In this document: positions 19,694 to 32,246 of the stretch, in pieces
Position numbering within the stretch: position 1 is the stretch's first letter
Layout of the letters: every line of letters starts with the position of its first letter
Position numbers and translations under genes: made by a program
Source of the DNA: Cytobacillus horneckiae
GTDB taxonomy: Bacteria > Bacillota > Bacilli > Bacillales > Cytobacillaceae
DNA length: 64,000 nt
NCBI RefSeq assembly: GCF_002835735.1
Contig: NZ_PISD01000011.1
Span: forward strand, 30,602 to 94,601
Direction of reading: 5' to 3'
The notes under the pieces: generated by a model
The model's input: only the letters and a program-made list of their open reading frames with translations
What the model was told of the DNA's origin: nothing
Databases searched by the model: none

Positions 19694-20980
19694 TTAAACA
19701 GTTTTGCTATTTTCTACAAGTAAATCGATTGCTTTTTTCGCTTTAATGTCAGAATTCAATCCATCAAGGCTGCCACCAAGAGCCATCTTAATGTTGTCAG
19801 CTGTCATATTGTACATTTCAGCCATTTTATTAAGTTCTTCGTTTACTTCATCTTCAGATACTTCGATGTTTTCAGCTTTAGCGATTGCTTCAAGTGTAAG
19901 GTTGATGCGAACGCGTTTTTCAGCATCTGCTTTCATTTGATCGCGTAGGGCTGCTTCATCTTGACCTGAGAATTGGAAGTAAAGCTCAAGATTCATACCT
20001 TGCATTTGTAGACGTTGTTCGAATTCTTGCATCATGCGGTCAAGCTCAGTGTCAACCATTGCAGATGGAATATCGATTGTAGAGTTTTCTGCAGCTTTTT
20101 CCACTACTGTATCACGTACGTGATGTTCAGCTTCATGTTTTTTGCTGTCTACTAATTGGTTTTTGATTTTTTCTTTAAGCGCATCTAACGTTTCGACTTC
20201 TTCATCGACATCTTTCGCGAATTCATCATCTAATGCTGGAAGCTCTTTTCCTTTAATTTCATGAACCGTTGTTTTGAAAATAGCTGCTTTTCCAGCAAGC
20301 TCAGCAGCATGGTATTCTTCTGGGAATGTTACATTAACATCTTTAGATTCACCAGCAGCTATGCCGATTAACTCTTCTTCAAAACCAGGAATGAATTGAC
20401 CAGAACCTAGTTCTAATGAGAAGTTATCACCTTTTCCGCCTTCAAATGCTTCACCATCTACGAAGCCTTCGAAATCGATAACAACTGTATCACCGTTTTC
20501 AGCTTTGCCTTCTTCTTTTACAACAAGCTCAGCTTGCTTTTCTTGCATTGAAGTAAGTTCGTTTTGAACGTCTTCATCAGTTACTTCAGTTTCGAACTTC
20601 TCAACTTCGATTCCTTTGTAGTCACCTAATTGTACTTCAGGCTTGACTGTAACAGTTGCTTTGAAAATAAGCGCTTTGCCTTTTTCAATTTGCTCAACAT
20701 CGATTTCTGGGCGATCAACTGGCTCAATGCCTGTTTCATCGATTGCATTTGAATATGCTTCTGGAAGAAGTATATCAACAGCATCTTGATATAATGATTC
20801 TATGCCAAAACGCTTCTCAAATAAGCTGCGCGGCATTTTTCCTTTACGGAAACCTGGAACATTTACTTGCTTTACTACTTTTTTAAATGCAGCGTCTAAA
20901 CCTTCGTTTAGTTTCTCTGCATCTACTTCAATTGTAAGAACCCCTTGGTTCCCTTCTAACTTTTCAAATTTAGCAGACAT
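19694..20980 (-). CDS. tig: Trigger factor, ribosome-associated chaperone
   Basis: Trigger factor binds the ribosome exit tunnel and folds nascent chains. The 428-residue protein has the N-terminal ribosome-binding domain with [17 protein letters not shown], the FKBP-type prolyl isomerase domain ([19 protein letters not shown] to about residue 245), and the helical C-terminal chaperone domain. I use ATG 20980; GGAGGG lies 10 nt upstream, and the six extra codons upstream begin at a TTG inside that site. It is transcribed alone, just downstream of ysoA. Confidence 0.96.
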   Translation of the reverse strand: MSAKFEKLEGNQGVLTIEVDAEKLNEGLDAAFKKVVKQVNVPGFRKGKMPRSLFEKRFGIESLYQDAVDILLPEAYSNAIDETGIEPVDRPEIDVEQIEKGKALIFKATVTVKPEVQLGDYKGIEVEKFETEVTDEDVQNELTSMQEKQAELVVKEEGKAENGDTVVIDFEGFVDGEAFEGGKGDNFSLELGSGQFIPGFEEELIGIAAGESKDVNVTFPEEYHAAELAGKAAIFKTTVHEIKGKELPALDDEFAKDVDEEVETLDALKEKIKNQLVDSKKHEAEHHVRDTVVEKAAENSTIDIPSAMVDTELDRMMQEFEQRLQMQGMNLELYFQFSGQDEAALRDQMKADAEKRVRINLTLEAIAKAENIEVSEDEVNEELNKMAEMYNMTADNIKMALGGSLDGLNSDIKAKKAIDLLVENSKTV

Positions 20981-21145
20981 ACTGTTATTTCCCTCCAAAA
21001 TCTATTATCATTTCATTCACTACAATTAGAATGAATATGTCTTGTCAATCAAGCCATAATCAACCTGAGTATGTTTTAATAGTACCTATCCACATAATAC
21101 AACCATTATATTATAACATAACAGCCTTAGCTTTCAACAATGAGA

Positions 21146-22165
21146 CTATATTTTAGAATAAGAAAATTCTTCTATCTTTTGTAAATACATCTTTGCACTC
21201 TGTAAATCCTCGGCTGATATCTCATATAAATGAGTAACTTCCTCAAGAGATATTTCTAAACCAAGGTATTCACTTGCGAGCAAATGATAACCCGCTGCTA
21301 AAAGATGATCCTCATAAGGTCGCATTTCAAAAGGGTAAATCATAAAGAAATGCCGCTGGGCAAGTCCCTTTGTATGCTCAAATAATATAGGATCTTCATG
21401 CTCTATTAAGTTTCTAATAATGGATTCTATCCGTTTTTGTTGAGGAAAATCGTCAATTCCCGGCAATTCTGCAGGAACAAACTTCTCGGTTCTTCCCATT
21501 TTTTCGACAGTTGTTTCCTTATTATATAGATGCTGTTTTAATACATTTATTAATAATGATTTAAAAAATGGCTGACCTTCTTTCGAACGAAGATAGGATA
21601 GAATTTCTTCTATAAATGGAACAATATTTTTATCAGCTAGCTGACCGGCGATGATTAGTTGATCTTTTTGCTCAATGATTTTCTGAAGCTGAAGTGGTTC
21701 CGCTATAATATCCTCTTCTACTTTTTCTTCAACAGGCGGTTGATCCATTCTTCTGCAAAACTCTAATATCCGACTAAAATGCTCATATTTTTCTTTTGGA
21801 ACTTCCTTTTCCTCCAATAAGCATTCAATGAAAGTAATAATCTCCTGATATTGATGAAGTTCTATAAGTATCATTAAGTACATATCTACAACTTGAATAT
21901 ATTCGCCAATACCGCTTTGCAGCATAAATTCAGATTGTTCTTTTGCTTCGGTAAGCGCACCTGATTCAAAGTATGCAAGCACTAAAGCAATATGAATTTC
22001 TTCATTTTCTTCAGATATTTCTGCCGCCTGCTGCAAATAATCTACAGCTGCTTTATATTGCTTCGACTGCAATGAATCAAGGCCTTTATCCAGCAGTCTT
22101 TTATCTAAATCGGGAAACTGAACGACCTTTTCACCACGCTTGCCTTTCTCCCGTTTCTTCATCAT
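21146..22165 (-). CDS. ysoA: TPR-repeat protein YsoA
   Basis: The 339-residue soluble protein has N-terminal tetratricopeptide-like repeats (about residues 20-110; LDSLQSKQYKAAVDYLQQAAEISEEN, EIHIALVLAYFESGALTEAKEQ) and a C-terminal region of unknown function. Its position between tig and leuD matches B. subtilis ysoA. The first dozen codons are Lys/Arg-rich; two ATG codons in tandem start the frame after AAGGGACGG. The function is not established; a protein-protein scaffold role follows only from the TPRs. Confidence 0.82.
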   Translation of the reverse strand: MMKKREKGKRGEKVVQFPDLDKRLLDKGLDSLQSKQYKAAVDYLQQAAEISEENEEIHIALVLAYFESGALTEAKEQSEFMLQSGIGEYIQVVDMYLMILIELHQYQEIITFIECLLEEKEVPKEKYEHFSRILEFCRRMDQPPVEEKVEEDIIAEPLQLQKIIEQKDQLIIAGQLADKNIVPFIEEILSYLRSKEGQPFFKSLLINVLKQHLYNKETTVEKMGRTEKFVPAELPGIDDFPQQKRIESIIRNLIEHEDPILFEHTKGLAQRHFFMIYPFEMRPYEDHLLAAGYHLLASEYLGLEISLEEVTHLYEISAEDLQSAKMYLQKIEEFSYSKI

Positions 22166-22216
22166 TACAACCGTCCCTTATCTATTTATTTAGATGATAG
22201 TGTAGCACGAATCACT

Positions 22217-22263
22217 TAAAAAGCAAAAGGATTCATGGCTTTGAGGCCATAAATCCTTTTGCT
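22217..22263 (-). terminator. Terminator of the ilv-leu operon
   Basis: A long imperfect stem (AGCAAAAGGATT/AATCCTTTTGCT with an inner ATGGC/GCCAT) is followed by five T residues on the minus strand directly after leuD. Confidence 0.92.
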
Positions 22264-22265
22264 CT

Positions 22266-22850
22266 TTAAACAATCGCTTTTTCATATTCTGCAATCTTAT
22301 CATCCAATTGCAATGTGATTTCAATTTCATCCCAACCATTTACAAGCATCGTCTTCCAATATGGATCAATTGAGAATTCAGTCGAGAAGCCTTTTTCATC
22401 TGTTATTTTTTGATTTTCTAAATCAACTTTTAACTGATAAGGCTGTTTTTTCCCTTTGTCCAATAAATAGTTGACCTGATCATGCGGTAACTTTATAGGT
22501 AATAAGCCATTTTTCAGACAGTTTTGATGGAAAATATCGGCAAATGATGGAGCAATAATGACGTTGAAGCCATAATCCATTAATGCCCACGGTGCATGCT
22601 CTCTTGACGAGCCACAGCCAAAATTCTCATTTGCAATTAAAATGGATGCTCCTTGGTTTTCTTCCATATTTAATTCAAAGTCCTGATTTGGGTTGCCATC
22701 AGATTGATAACGCCAATCATAGAAAAGATATTTTCCGAACCCAGTTTTCTCGATTCGTTTTAAGAATTGCTTCGGGATAATTTGATCAGTATCAACATTT
22801 GCCCGATCAAATGAAATAGCTTTATCTTGTAAGGTTTTAAAACCGTTCAT
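22266..22850 (-). CDS. leuD: 3-isopropylmalate dehydratase small subunit
   Basis: LeuD pairs with LeuC to isomerise 2-isopropylmalate to 3-isopropylmalate. The 194-residue protein carries the aconitase swivel domain, with DTDQIIPKQFLK near the N-terminus and the conserved NFGCGSSREHAPWAL. GGGGGAGC precedes the ATG. It is the last gene of the ilvBHC-leuABCD operon, 24 bp after leuC, and is followed by the operon terminator. Confidence 0.97.
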   Translation of the reverse strand: MNGFKTLQDKAISFDRANVDTDQIIPKQFLKRIEKTGFGKYLFYDWRYQSDGNPNQDFELNMEENQGASILIANENFGCGSSREHAPWALMDYGFNVIIAPSFADIFHQNCLKNGLLPIKLPHDQVNYLLDKGKKQPYQLKVDLENQKITDEKGFSTEFSIDPYWKTMLVNGWDEIEITLQLDDKIAEYEKAIV

Positions 22851-22874
22851 CTTATGTGCTCCCCCTTTATTTTC

Positions 22875-24290
22875 TTAACTGACCGTTTCAGCTGCAAGTA
22901 ATGTGCGGGCATCTACAATATGTCCGTGAATAGCTGCTGCGGCCGCCATCATTGGACTAACTAGATGGGTTCTTGCACCTGATCCTTGACGGCCTTCGAA
23001 GTTTCGGTTTGAAGTAGAGGCACAGTGCTCACCGCTAGGAACCACGTCATTATTCATACTTAAACACATGCTGCAGCCTGATTCTCTCCATTCAAAACCA
23101 GCATCTTTAAATACTTGATCAATCCCTTCAAATTCTGCCTGCTGTTTTACTTGCTGCGAACCAGGCACGACTAATGCCCTTACATTCGGGTGAACGTGTC
23201 TGCCTTTTACTACTTCAGCTGCCTGCCTTAAATCTTCAAGTCTAGAATTTGTGCACGATCCGATAAAAACATGCTGGATATGAATATCCTCAATTCGCTG
23301 ACCTTCCTCTAATCCCATATATGTGAGCGCTCGTTCAAGCGACTTTCGTTCAATCTCTGTTTCACATTCTTCCAATCTTGGGATTCGCTCATTCACCTTC
23401 GAAGTCATCGCAGGATTTGTCCCCCAACTCACCATTGGTGCAACATCATTCGCATCAATGGTAATGATTCTGTCATAGACGGCATCTCCGTCAGAAGCAA
23501 GTTCCCTCCACTTTTGCACTGCTTCTTCAAAAGCTTCTCCCTTTGGTGCGTATTTACGCCCCTTTAAATAGTTATAGGTTGTTTCATCCGGACTAATTAA
23601 TCCGGCCCTTGCACCACCTTCAATGGACATATTGCAAATTGTCATCCGTTCTTCCATCGACATTTTTCTAATTGCTTCTCCACTATATTCAATGACATGG
23701 CCAGTACCAAAATCAAATCCATAGTTTGCTAGAATATATAGAATAATATCTTTTGAAGATACACCTTTTTTCATCTCACCTTTTATATCAATCTTCAATG
23801 TTTTTGGTTTGGCACGCCATAGTGATTGAGTAGCTAATACATGTTCAACTTCACTCGTTCCAATCCCAAAGGCAATTGAGCCAAATGCTCCATGGGTAGA
23901 AGTGTGACTATCACCGCATACAATTGTCATCCCCGGCTGTGTTAACCCCAATTCAGGCCCAATAACATGCACAATCCCCTGGTCAGGGCTATCAATTCCA
24001 GCTAGCGGAATATTAAATTCTTGGCAGTTTTTTTCAAGCGTCGTCATCTGGTTTAGTGCGACCTTATCATTGATCACATGACGATTGTCTGTAGGAATAT
24101 TATGATCCATTGTTGCAAAGGTGCGATCAGGTCTCCTCACCTTGCGATTTTTCATTCTTAATCCGGAGAAAGCTTGCGGAGAAGTGACTTCATGTACTAA
24201 ATGTAAATCAATATACAATAAATCCGGTTTTCCTTCCTCCTGGTGGACAATATGCTGATCCCATATCTTTTCGATAATAGACTTTCCCAT
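22875..24290 (-). CDS. leuC: 3-isopropylmalate dehydratase large subunit
   Basis: This is the [4Fe-4S] aconitase-family catalytic subunit of isopropylmalate isomerase. Cluster cysteines are seen in [12 protein letters not shown] and in [12 protein letters not shown], and the substrate-binding [13 protein letters not shown] is present. I take ATG 24290 (471 residues, [13 protein letters not shown]); a GTG four codons upstream is too close to the AAAGG site. Unlike in B. subtilis, about 190 bp containing two hairpins separate it from leuB. Confidence 0.96.
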   Translation of the reverse strand: MGKSIIEKIWDQHIVHQEEGKPDLLYIDLHLVHEVTSPQAFSGLRMKNRKVRRPDRTFATMDHNIPTDNRHVINDKVALNQMTTLEKNCQEFNIPLAGIDSPDQGIVHVIGPELGLTQPGMTIVCGDSHTSTHGAFGSIAFGIGTSEVEHVLATQSLWRAKPKTLKIDIKGEMKKGVSSKDIILYILANYGFDFGTGHVIEYSGEAIRKMSMEERMTICNMSIEGGARAGLISPDETTYNYLKGRKYAPKGEAFEEAVQKWRELASDGDAVYDRIITIDANDVAPMVSWGTNPAMTSKVNERIPRLEECETEIERKSLERALTYMGLEEGQRIEDIHIQHVFIGSCTNSRLEDLRQAAEVVKGRHVHPNVRALVVPGSQQVKQQAEFEGIDQVFKDAGFEWRESGCSMCLSMNNDVVPSGEHCASTSNRNFEGRQGSGARTHLVSPMMAAAAAIHGHIVDARTLLAAETVS

Positions 24291-24315
24291 CTTTTTATTC
24301 ACACCTTTCTAAGAA

Positions 24316-24332
24316 AAGCGCAGATGCGCCTT
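24316..24332 (-). repeat. Small hairpin just upstream of leuC
   Basis: The inverted repeat GCGCA-TC-TGCGC, flanked by AA and TTTTC, lies 25 bp before leuC. The plus-strand form GAAAAGCGCAGATGCGCCTTG resembles a short element scattered in intergenic regions of many Bacillus genomes (from memory, not searched). Confidence 0.45.
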
Positions 24333-24444
24333 GTTCACCTCCATCGAAAAAGGTTGTTTTCCTTTCACAGAGGCACTCCCTAGAACACCAAAGGAAGCAA
24401 GAAGCACTGCACCACTCAGTTTTTCTAATCTATCGCTTTTTCAA

Positions 24445-24472
24445 AAGAACACGACCACCCGGCCGTGTTCTT
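24445..24472 (-). terminator. Intra-operon hairpin between leuB and leuC
   Basis: The stem AAGAACACG/CGTGTTCTT, extended by GCC/GGT, has a 4-nt loop and is followed by TTTTG on the minus strand, 12 bp after the leuB stop. It looks like a partial terminator or processing site within the operon. Confidence 0.65.
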
Positions 24473-24483
24473 TTTGATTGTTT

Positions 24484-25596
24484 TTACGCATACGCTCCCA
24501 TGATATGCATGATGGCCTCATTTTCTAATAGCACTGCCTTCACTTCATCAATCATTTCTGTTGTTGATGAGTGGGTCTGGCCAAATGAGGCGATATCTCC
24601 CGTTCTAAATCCAGCATCCAGCACTTGGTTAACTGCCCTTTCTACCTCTGCCGCTTCCTCCTCCATTCCAAAGGAAACACGAAGCATCATTGCAGCAGAT
24701 AAAATCATTGCCAATGGATTCGCCATATTTTTCCCGGCAATATCAGGAGCAGAACCATGAATGGGTTCGAATAAATATGGACCTTTTTCAGAGATGCTGG
24801 CAGATGGCAGCATGCCAAGTGATCCGGTTAATACGGATGCTTCATCGCTTAAAATATCGCCAAACATATTTTCAGTCACTACTACATCAAACCGTTTCGG
24901 GTTTTTCACCATTTGCATAGCTGCGTTATCAACAAGCATATGATCAAGTGTGACATCAGGGAAATCTTTGGACACTTCCTCTGCAATTTCTCTCCACATG
25001 CGGCTGGATTCCAGTACATTCGCTTTATCAATAGAAGTAACTCGTTTTTTTCTGCCTTGTGCAAGTTCAAAAGCAAGCTTGATGACACGGTACATTTCAG
25101 CTTTTTGATAATAAAGAGTGTCTACTACGGCGTCCTGCCCATTGTCTTGAACTCTTTCACTTGGTTTACCAAAATATAGCCCGCCGGTTAATTCACGAAC
25201 GATAAGCATATCTACATCCTGAATGACTTCCTTCCGCAATGGCGATGAATCTGCAAGACTTTCATAATAGCTCGTTGGCCGCAAGTTTGCATAAAGGTTT
25301 AAATCTTTACGAAGCTTTAAAAGCCCTTTTTCGGGACGAACATGAGCAGGAGCCTTATCCCATTTAGGCCCGCCAACAGCTCCTAGTAAAACCGCATCGC
25401 TTTCTTTGCAAAGTTGAATGGTTTCATCTGTAAGTGGTGTACCGTATTCATCAATCGCTGTTCCGCCAATTTTCCCGTATGAAAAATCAAATTGATGACC
25501 AAAGCGCTCTCCAACTGCTTGAAGAATTTCTACCGCTCCCCTTGCCACTTCTTTTCCGATTCCGTCTCCTGGTAGTACTGCGATACGTTTTTTCAT
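24484..25596 (-). CDS. leuB: 3-isopropylmalate dehydrogenase
   Basis: LeuB oxidatively decarboxylates 3-isopropylmalate with NAD+, giving 4-methyl-2-oxopentanoate. The 370-residue protein has GDGIGKEVARGAVEIL at the N-terminus, the substrate-binding arginines in RELTGGLYFGKPSE, and the metal/substrate site NMFGDILSDEASVLTGSLG. The adenine-binding GSAPDIAGKNMANP is also present. GGAGGG precedes the ATG. It is 15 bp downstream of leuA. Confidence 0.97.
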   Translation of the reverse strand: MKKRIAVLPGDGIGKEVARGAVEILQAVGERFGHQFDFSYGKIGGTAIDEYGTPLTDETIQLCKESDAVLLGAVGGPKWDKAPAHVRPEKGLLKLRKDLNLYANLRPTSYYESLADSSPLRKEVIQDVDMLIVRELTGGLYFGKPSERVQDNGQDAVVDTLYYQKAEMYRVIKLAFELAQGRKKRVTSIDKANVLESSRMWREIAEEVSKDFPDVTLDHMLVDNAAMQMVKNPKRFDVVVTENMFGDILSDEASVLTGSLGMLPSASISEKGPYLFEPIHGSAPDIAGKNMANPLAMILSAAMMLRVSFGMEEEAAEVERAVNQVLDAGFRTGDIASFGQTHSSTTEMIDEVKAVLLENEAIMHIMGAYA

Positions 25597-25611
25597 CTTA
25601 ATCCCTCCGGT

Positions 25612-28189
<2,578 letters not shown>

Positions 28190-28210
28190 TTATTGTAAAT
28201 TTATTGGAAT

Positions 28211-28729
28211 TTATACGATTGAAAAGTTGGTTTTTTGATTGCTTTGACGCTGAGTGCCTCTCGGGAAAGCTGTCGTCCCAGTTCTTGCTAATTCTTTAAT
28301 TCCATATGGTTTGATCAATTCAACAAATGCTTCGATTTTCTCAGACTCACCTGTAATTTGAATCACCATACTATCCTTGCTGACATCAATGACTGAAGCC
28401 CTGAAAGGTTCAATTAATGAGTAGATTTCATTTCTTGATTGCGGACTTGATTGCACCTTTATGAGTGCTAATTCTCTTGCAACAACCGATTGCTCAGTAA
28501 TATCTGTCACTTTGATAATGTCGATTTGTTTATTCAGCTGCTTAGTAATTTGTTCACTGATTTGCTCAGACTCTACATGAACGACACACGTAATTCTTGA
28601 CATGCCATCATGTTCTGACAGCCCAACTGAAATACTTTCAATATTGTAATTCCTCTTTGAAAATAAATTTGTAATGCGGTTAAGGACGCCCGGCTCGTTC
28701 ATGACTAATAATGAAATAATTCGTTTCAT
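28211..28729 (-). CDS. ilvH: Acetolactate synthase small (regulatory) subunit
   Basis: This is the regulatory subunit of acetohydroxyacid synthase, with an N-terminal ACT domain ([20 protein letters not shown]) that binds valine and a C-terminal ACT-like half. The 172-residue length is normal. Its ATG overlaps the ilvB stop by 4 bp, so the two subunits are translationally coupled. Confidence 0.95.
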   Translation of the reverse strand: MKRIISLLVMNEPGVLNRITNLFSKRNYNIESISVGLSEHDGMSRITCVVHVESEQISEQITKQLNKQIDIIKVTDITEQSVVARELALIKVQSSPQSRNEIYSLIEPFRASVIDVSKDSMVIQITGESEKIEAFVELIKPYGIKELARTGTTAFPRGTQRQSNQKTNFSIV

Positions 28730-30444
28730 TCTTTCACACCTACCATCTCATGAAGCCCTTTGCCTGGAGCAATCATCGGAAAAACATTCTCTTCGCTGTC
28801 AACTCTGAAATCTAATAGCACCGGCTCACGGGTATGTAGCACTTCATCTAGCACCCTTTCGGCTTCTTCTACATTTGTGATTGTATAGCCATTAATATCA
28901 TAGGCTTCAGCTAATTTTACAAACGATGGCTGCACCGGAATTTTGCTGTAAGAATAGCGAGATTGATAGAAAAAGTCCTGCCATTGCCTAACCATCCCCA
29001 ATGATTGATTATTGAATATTGCGATTTTTATCGGGAGATTTAATTCTTTAATGACTGCCATCTCCTGAGTCGACATTTGAAATCCAGCATCACCAACCAT
29101 TGCTATGACACAAGCTTCCGGGTCTGCAAGTTGTGCACCAATACTTGATGGCAATCCGAATCCCATCGTTCCCAGCCCGCCGGATGTTACCCAGCGATCA
29201 GCATTTTTAAATTGATAATATTGAGCAGCCCACATTTGGTGCTGACCGACATCTGTCGTAACAATGGCTTCTCCATTCGTCTTTACATGAAGCATTTCTA
29301 CCACTTGCTGCGGTTTTAAGTTAGGCGAGTCTTTGTCGTAATGATAAGGGTGCTTTTCTTGCCATGTTCTTAATTGAGCAATCCACTCCGCCTGATCAGG
29401 TTTTTCTTCCATATGTGTGAGCAGAGCGGTTAGCGCTTCTTTTGCATCTGCTACAATCGGAATCAATGTAGGAACATTTTTGCCAATTTCAGCAGGATCG
29501 ATATCAATATGAGCAACTGTTGCATGTGGAGCAAAATGAACTAAATTTCCTGTAAGTCTGTCATCAAATCTAGCGCCAATATTTATAAGCAAGTCGCATT
29601 GGGATAATGCCATATTTGCTGTATAGCACCCGTGCATGCCGCCCATTCCTAGGAATAATGAATGATCTGCTGGAAAACCTCCGAGACCTAGAAGTGTGTG
29701 AACAACTGGTACTTCCTGTTGTTCCACATACGCCAATAGCTCAGCAGCAGCTTTTGCATGTAAAACGCCTGCACCAGCGAGGATGACCGGTTTTTTTGCT
29801 TTTGATACTGCCTCAGCAAGCTTTCTTATTTGCAAAAAGTTTGGTTTGAGTGTCGGCTGGTATCCTGGCAAATGAATCTCCTGAGCTTCAGGCTGTTTAG
29901 TAATACTAGCTGCAATATCCTTTGGAATATCGATGAGCACTGGTCCCGGCCTGCCGCTTGTAGCAATATAGAATGCCTCTTTAATGATTCGAGGAATATC
30001 CTCTAAATTACGAATTTGCATATTGTACTTTGTAATCGGTGTTGTAATCCCTAAAATGTCTGCTTCTTGAAAGGCATCAGATCCAATTACGCCAGTCGCC
30101 ACCTGACCTGTAAAAGCTACGATCGGAAGTGAATCCATCATCGCATCAGCTAAACCTGTGACAATATTTGTTGCTCCGGGGCCCGATGTGGCTATGACAA
30201 CCCCCGGTTTACCAGAAATTCTCGCGTACCCTTCTGCTGCGTGTATGCCTCCTTGCTCATGCCTCGGCAAGACATGAAGGAATTTCGCATCATAAATCTT
30301 GTCATAAATCGGAAGTACAGCACCTCCTGGATAACCAAAAACAACTTCTACGTTTTCCTCCTCCAAGGCAGCCATTAACAGGTCTGCACCTGTGACTGTC
30401 TCGGTTTCTGCTTTTAATTCTGTTAAGGCAGCTTCCCGCACCAT
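28726..30444 (-). CDS. ilvB: Acetolactate synthase large (catalytic) subunit
   Basis: IlvB is the thiamine-diphosphate enzyme forming acetolactate from pyruvate. The 572-residue protein has [23 protein letters not shown] at its start, the catalytic glutamate in [14 protein letters not shown], and the ThDP/Mg motif [13 protein letters not shown] with downstream [12 protein letters not shown]. It is the first gene of the seven-gene ilv-leu operon and is preceded by a T-box leader. Confidence 0.97.
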   Translation of the reverse strand: MVREAALTELKAETETVTGADLLMAALEEENVEVVFGYPGGAVLPIYDKIYDAKFLHVLPRHEQGGIHAAEGYARISGKPGVVIATSGPGATNIVTGLADAMMDSLPIVAFTGQVATGVIGSDAFQEADILGITTPITKYNMQIRNLEDIPRIIKEAFYIATSGRPGPVLIDIPKDIAASITKQPEAQEIHLPGYQPTLKPNFLQIRKLAEAVSKAKKPVILAGAGVLHAKAAAELLAYVEQQEVPVVHTLLGLGGFPADHSLFLGMGGMHGCYTANMALSQCDLLINIGARFDDRLTGNLVHFAPHATVAHIDIDPAEIGKNVPTLIPIVADAKEALTALLTHMEEKPDQAEWIAQLRTWQEKHPYHYDKDSPNLKPQQVVEMLHVKTNGEAIVTTDVGQHQMWAAQYYQFKNADRWVTSGGLGTMGFGLPSSIGAQLADPEACVIAMVGDAGFQMSTQEMAVIKELNLPIKIAIFNNQSLGMVRQWQDFFYQSRYSYSKIPVQPSFVKLAEAYDINGYTITNVEEAERVLDEVLHTREPVLLDFRVDSEENVFPMIAPGKGLHEMVGVKE

Positions 30445-30476
30445 CGCTCTATAACCTCCCTATAAAAAATCAATAT

Positions 30477-30887
30477 AAAAAGCCCTTCCATCCCCTATAC
30501 TGACTAATTGAATTAGTCAAAGGGATGAAAAGGCTTTGAGAACCTATCCACGGTACCACCCTGATTCACGTAAAAACGTGCACTCATTAACAGCAAGTCA
30601 CTGTCAAGTTTTGATAACGGGTGGTCTGCCACCCGGCATACTCTACTAAACAATTTGTTCAAGCATGCACTCCGAGGTGAGTTCATTTAATGATGGTATT
30701 ACCGGTTTTCAGCTGCCCCGGCTCTCTGGAAATCCCAACTCAAAAAACTACTTATCCTCATCATCGTTTTAAAATGTTTGACGCTTTAAACCACTAAAAT
30801 TTTAAATAAAAGAATGGTGTTATTTTCTAAGCTGCCTTAATAATTTCTTTCTCTCGATTGTTTGCTGCTAAGTTGTTTGCTTTGTTG
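30477..30887 (-). ncRNA. Leucine T-box leader of ilv-leu operon
   Basis: The ilvB leader contains the T-box AGGGTGGTACCGTGG (30548-30562) and a strong terminator (30477-30537: AAAGCC...GGCTTTTT). Stem I elements AGAGAGC, GGGGCAGCTGAAAACCGG and GAACTCACC are present. The codon CTC (30679-30681) in GAACTCACC sits in the usual specifier position and reads leucine, as in B. subtilis. Uncharged tRNA-Leu would stabilise the antiterminator and switch on the operon. Confidence 0.93.
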
Positions 30888-30893
30888 AGGACT

Positions 30894-30922
30894 ATCTTAC
30901 GCCCATTTCCCTTTGTCGTCAA
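30894..30922 (-). promoter_or_regulatory. Sigma-A promoter of ilv-leu operon
   Basis: TTGACG (30917-30922), a 17-bp spacer and TAAGAT (30894-30899) on the minus strand put the transcription start near 30887, at the head of the T-box leader. Confidence 0.88.
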
Positions 30923-30935
30923 CACCCTTTTCAAG

Positions 30936-30950
30936 AATTATTTGATAATT
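30936..30950. promoter_or_regulatory. CodY-box-like site upstream of ilv promoter
   Basis: AATTATCAAATAATT matches 12 of 15 positions of the CodY motif AATTTTCwGAAAATT and lies just upstream of the -35. CodY represses ilv-leu in B. subtilis when branched-chain amino acids and GTP are plentiful. Confidence 0.6.
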
Positions 30951-30968
30951 TGAATTAGTCAGTTTAGT

Positions 30969-30982
30969 TGTATCCGCTTACA
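30969..30982. promoter_or_regulatory. cre site (CcpA) upstream of ilv-leu
   Basis: TGTAAGCGGATACA (minus strand) matches the cre consensus TGwAAnCGnTnwCA at 13 of 14 positions and is centred about 89 bp upstream of the inferred start. In B. subtilis an upstream cre of similar spacing mediates CcpA activation of ilv-leu. Confidence 0.65.
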
Positions 30983-31460
30983 ATGTTGATATATTCATGT
31001 TTTAGATAGACAATTTTTTTTAGAAAAAAATTAATTTAAGGTTTCATTTTCGGTATTATTTAGGAGTATATGTCGTCACAGAAGTAAGGAAAAAAACTGA
31101 AGAAAAGCAGAATAATTGATCATGTTTTTCGAAGCTGTAGAGAAGCCCATCCAAAAAATAAAAATGAAAGGTTTGGGATTCTCCGAGGCTTAACGCTCGC
31201 TTTCCACAGGGCGAGCGGACACCTCTCCAGATTTAGGAGATTTATTTTTTTATAGGAATTAATTCATAAGAAATTCGACACAAATTTTATTCAATTAGAA
31301 AAAAGAACAGGCAGACGTCACATAATTTTCGGCTGGATTTTTTAGTCAAAATAATCTTACAACTAGCATCCTATTCAGCTATAATGCAAACATCTGGCTT
31401 ACCCCTCGTTTAGATGAGAATAACCCTAAACTAAAAGAACTTTCATATCTCCTAGACAAT
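30983..31460. other. Intergenic region with a degenerate Bacillus-type repeat
   Basis: There is no gene in about 480 bp. Positions 31174-31240 hold a palindromic element (CGCTCGC 31194-31200, GCGAGCG 31211-31217, preceded by GGATTCTCCGAGGCTTAA). It resembles a repeat family common between Bacillus genes (from memory). An adjoining TCTCC...GGAGA hairpin followed by a T-rich run points along the plus strand but has no gene before it. Confidence 0.5.
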
Positions 31461-31504
31461 AAAAAAACCTCTAATTTTGAGTAGGCTTACTCAAATTAGA
31501 GGTT
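31461..31504 (-). terminator. Terminator of the tRNA-Arg transcript
   Basis: A long stem (AACCTCTAATTT-GAGTA with near-perfect complement) is followed by seven T residues on the minus strand, 29 bp after the tRNA 3' end. Confidence 0.92.
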
Positions 31505-31532
31505 AATATCGGTAGATAAATATGTAGCTAAA

Positions 31533-31609
<77 letters not shown>

Positions 31610-31690
31610 ATTTTTTATTTTTCAAAGACAAGATTTATTATACTAGCAGAATAATGCAAAGTCAATATGAAAAAAGAAGATTATTCTTTA

Positions 31691-31713
31691 TTTGAGGGGG
31701 ATTCCCCCTCAAA
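31691..31713. terminator. Palindromic hairpin after ysnB
   Basis: A perfect 10-bp stem (TTTGAGGGGG/CCCCCTCAAA) with a 3-nt loop lies 12 bp past the ysnB stop. There is no T-tract on either side, so it is a weak terminator or an mRNA 3' end stabiliser. Confidence 0.5.
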
Positions 31714-31724
31714 TTATACTGCAT

Positions 31725-32246
31725 CTAAATTGATTTTGGAAGGGTGAAATTTTGTCGCAATTCCACTAGTTCTGTCCCGTCCAGCTGGTGAATAAAAACG
31801 GTTGCCCGATTTTCAATTAATCGCAATATCATATATGTCTTTTCTTGTCTTCCCCTCGGCATTCTTATACTGCCAGGGTTAAGGAATAATGTGCCCTCGA
31901 GAAGTTCTGCACCTAAGAGATGCGAATGGCCGAAGCAAACGATATCTGCCTCAATCTCGCCTGCTCTATAAGCGAGATTCATGAGCGAAGATTTGACTGA
32001 GTATAAGTGGCCGTGCGTCACATATAGTGTTAAATGGCCAATCCTCTTGATTTGCTCATTTGCCAAGCTGCTGTCAGCATCACAATTTCCGCGAACAATC
32101 GTATATCCATCCAGAAATGGAGATGAGGCAGGCAATTCTGAATCCCCGCAGTGAATAAAAGTATTGGTGTCAGCTTCGTGACGCGCTTTTATATCAGCCA
32201 GCTCATTTGACCAGCCATGGCTGTCGCTGACAATCAGCAGTTTCAT
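31725..32246 (-). CDS. ysnB: YsnB, YfcE/MJ0936-type metallophosphoesterase
   Basis: The 173-residue protein has all calcineurin-like metal motifs in order: DSHG (near residue 8), HCGDSE, GNCDAD, THGH and GHSH. Such enzymes hydrolyse phosphodiesters with Mn2+ or similar metals; the physiological substrate of YsnB is unknown. Its ATG overlaps the rdgB stop by 4 bp, as in B. subtilis, and it is the last gene of that unit. Confidence 0.9.
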   Translation of the reverse strand: MKLLIVSDSHGWSNELADIKARHEADTNTFIHCGDSELPASSPFLDGYTIVRGNCDADSSLANEQIKRIGHLTLYVTHGHLYSVKSSLMNLAYRAGEIEADIVCFGHSHLLGAELLEGTLFLNPGSIRMPRGRQEKTYMILRLIENRATVFIHQLDGTELVELRQNFTLPKSI

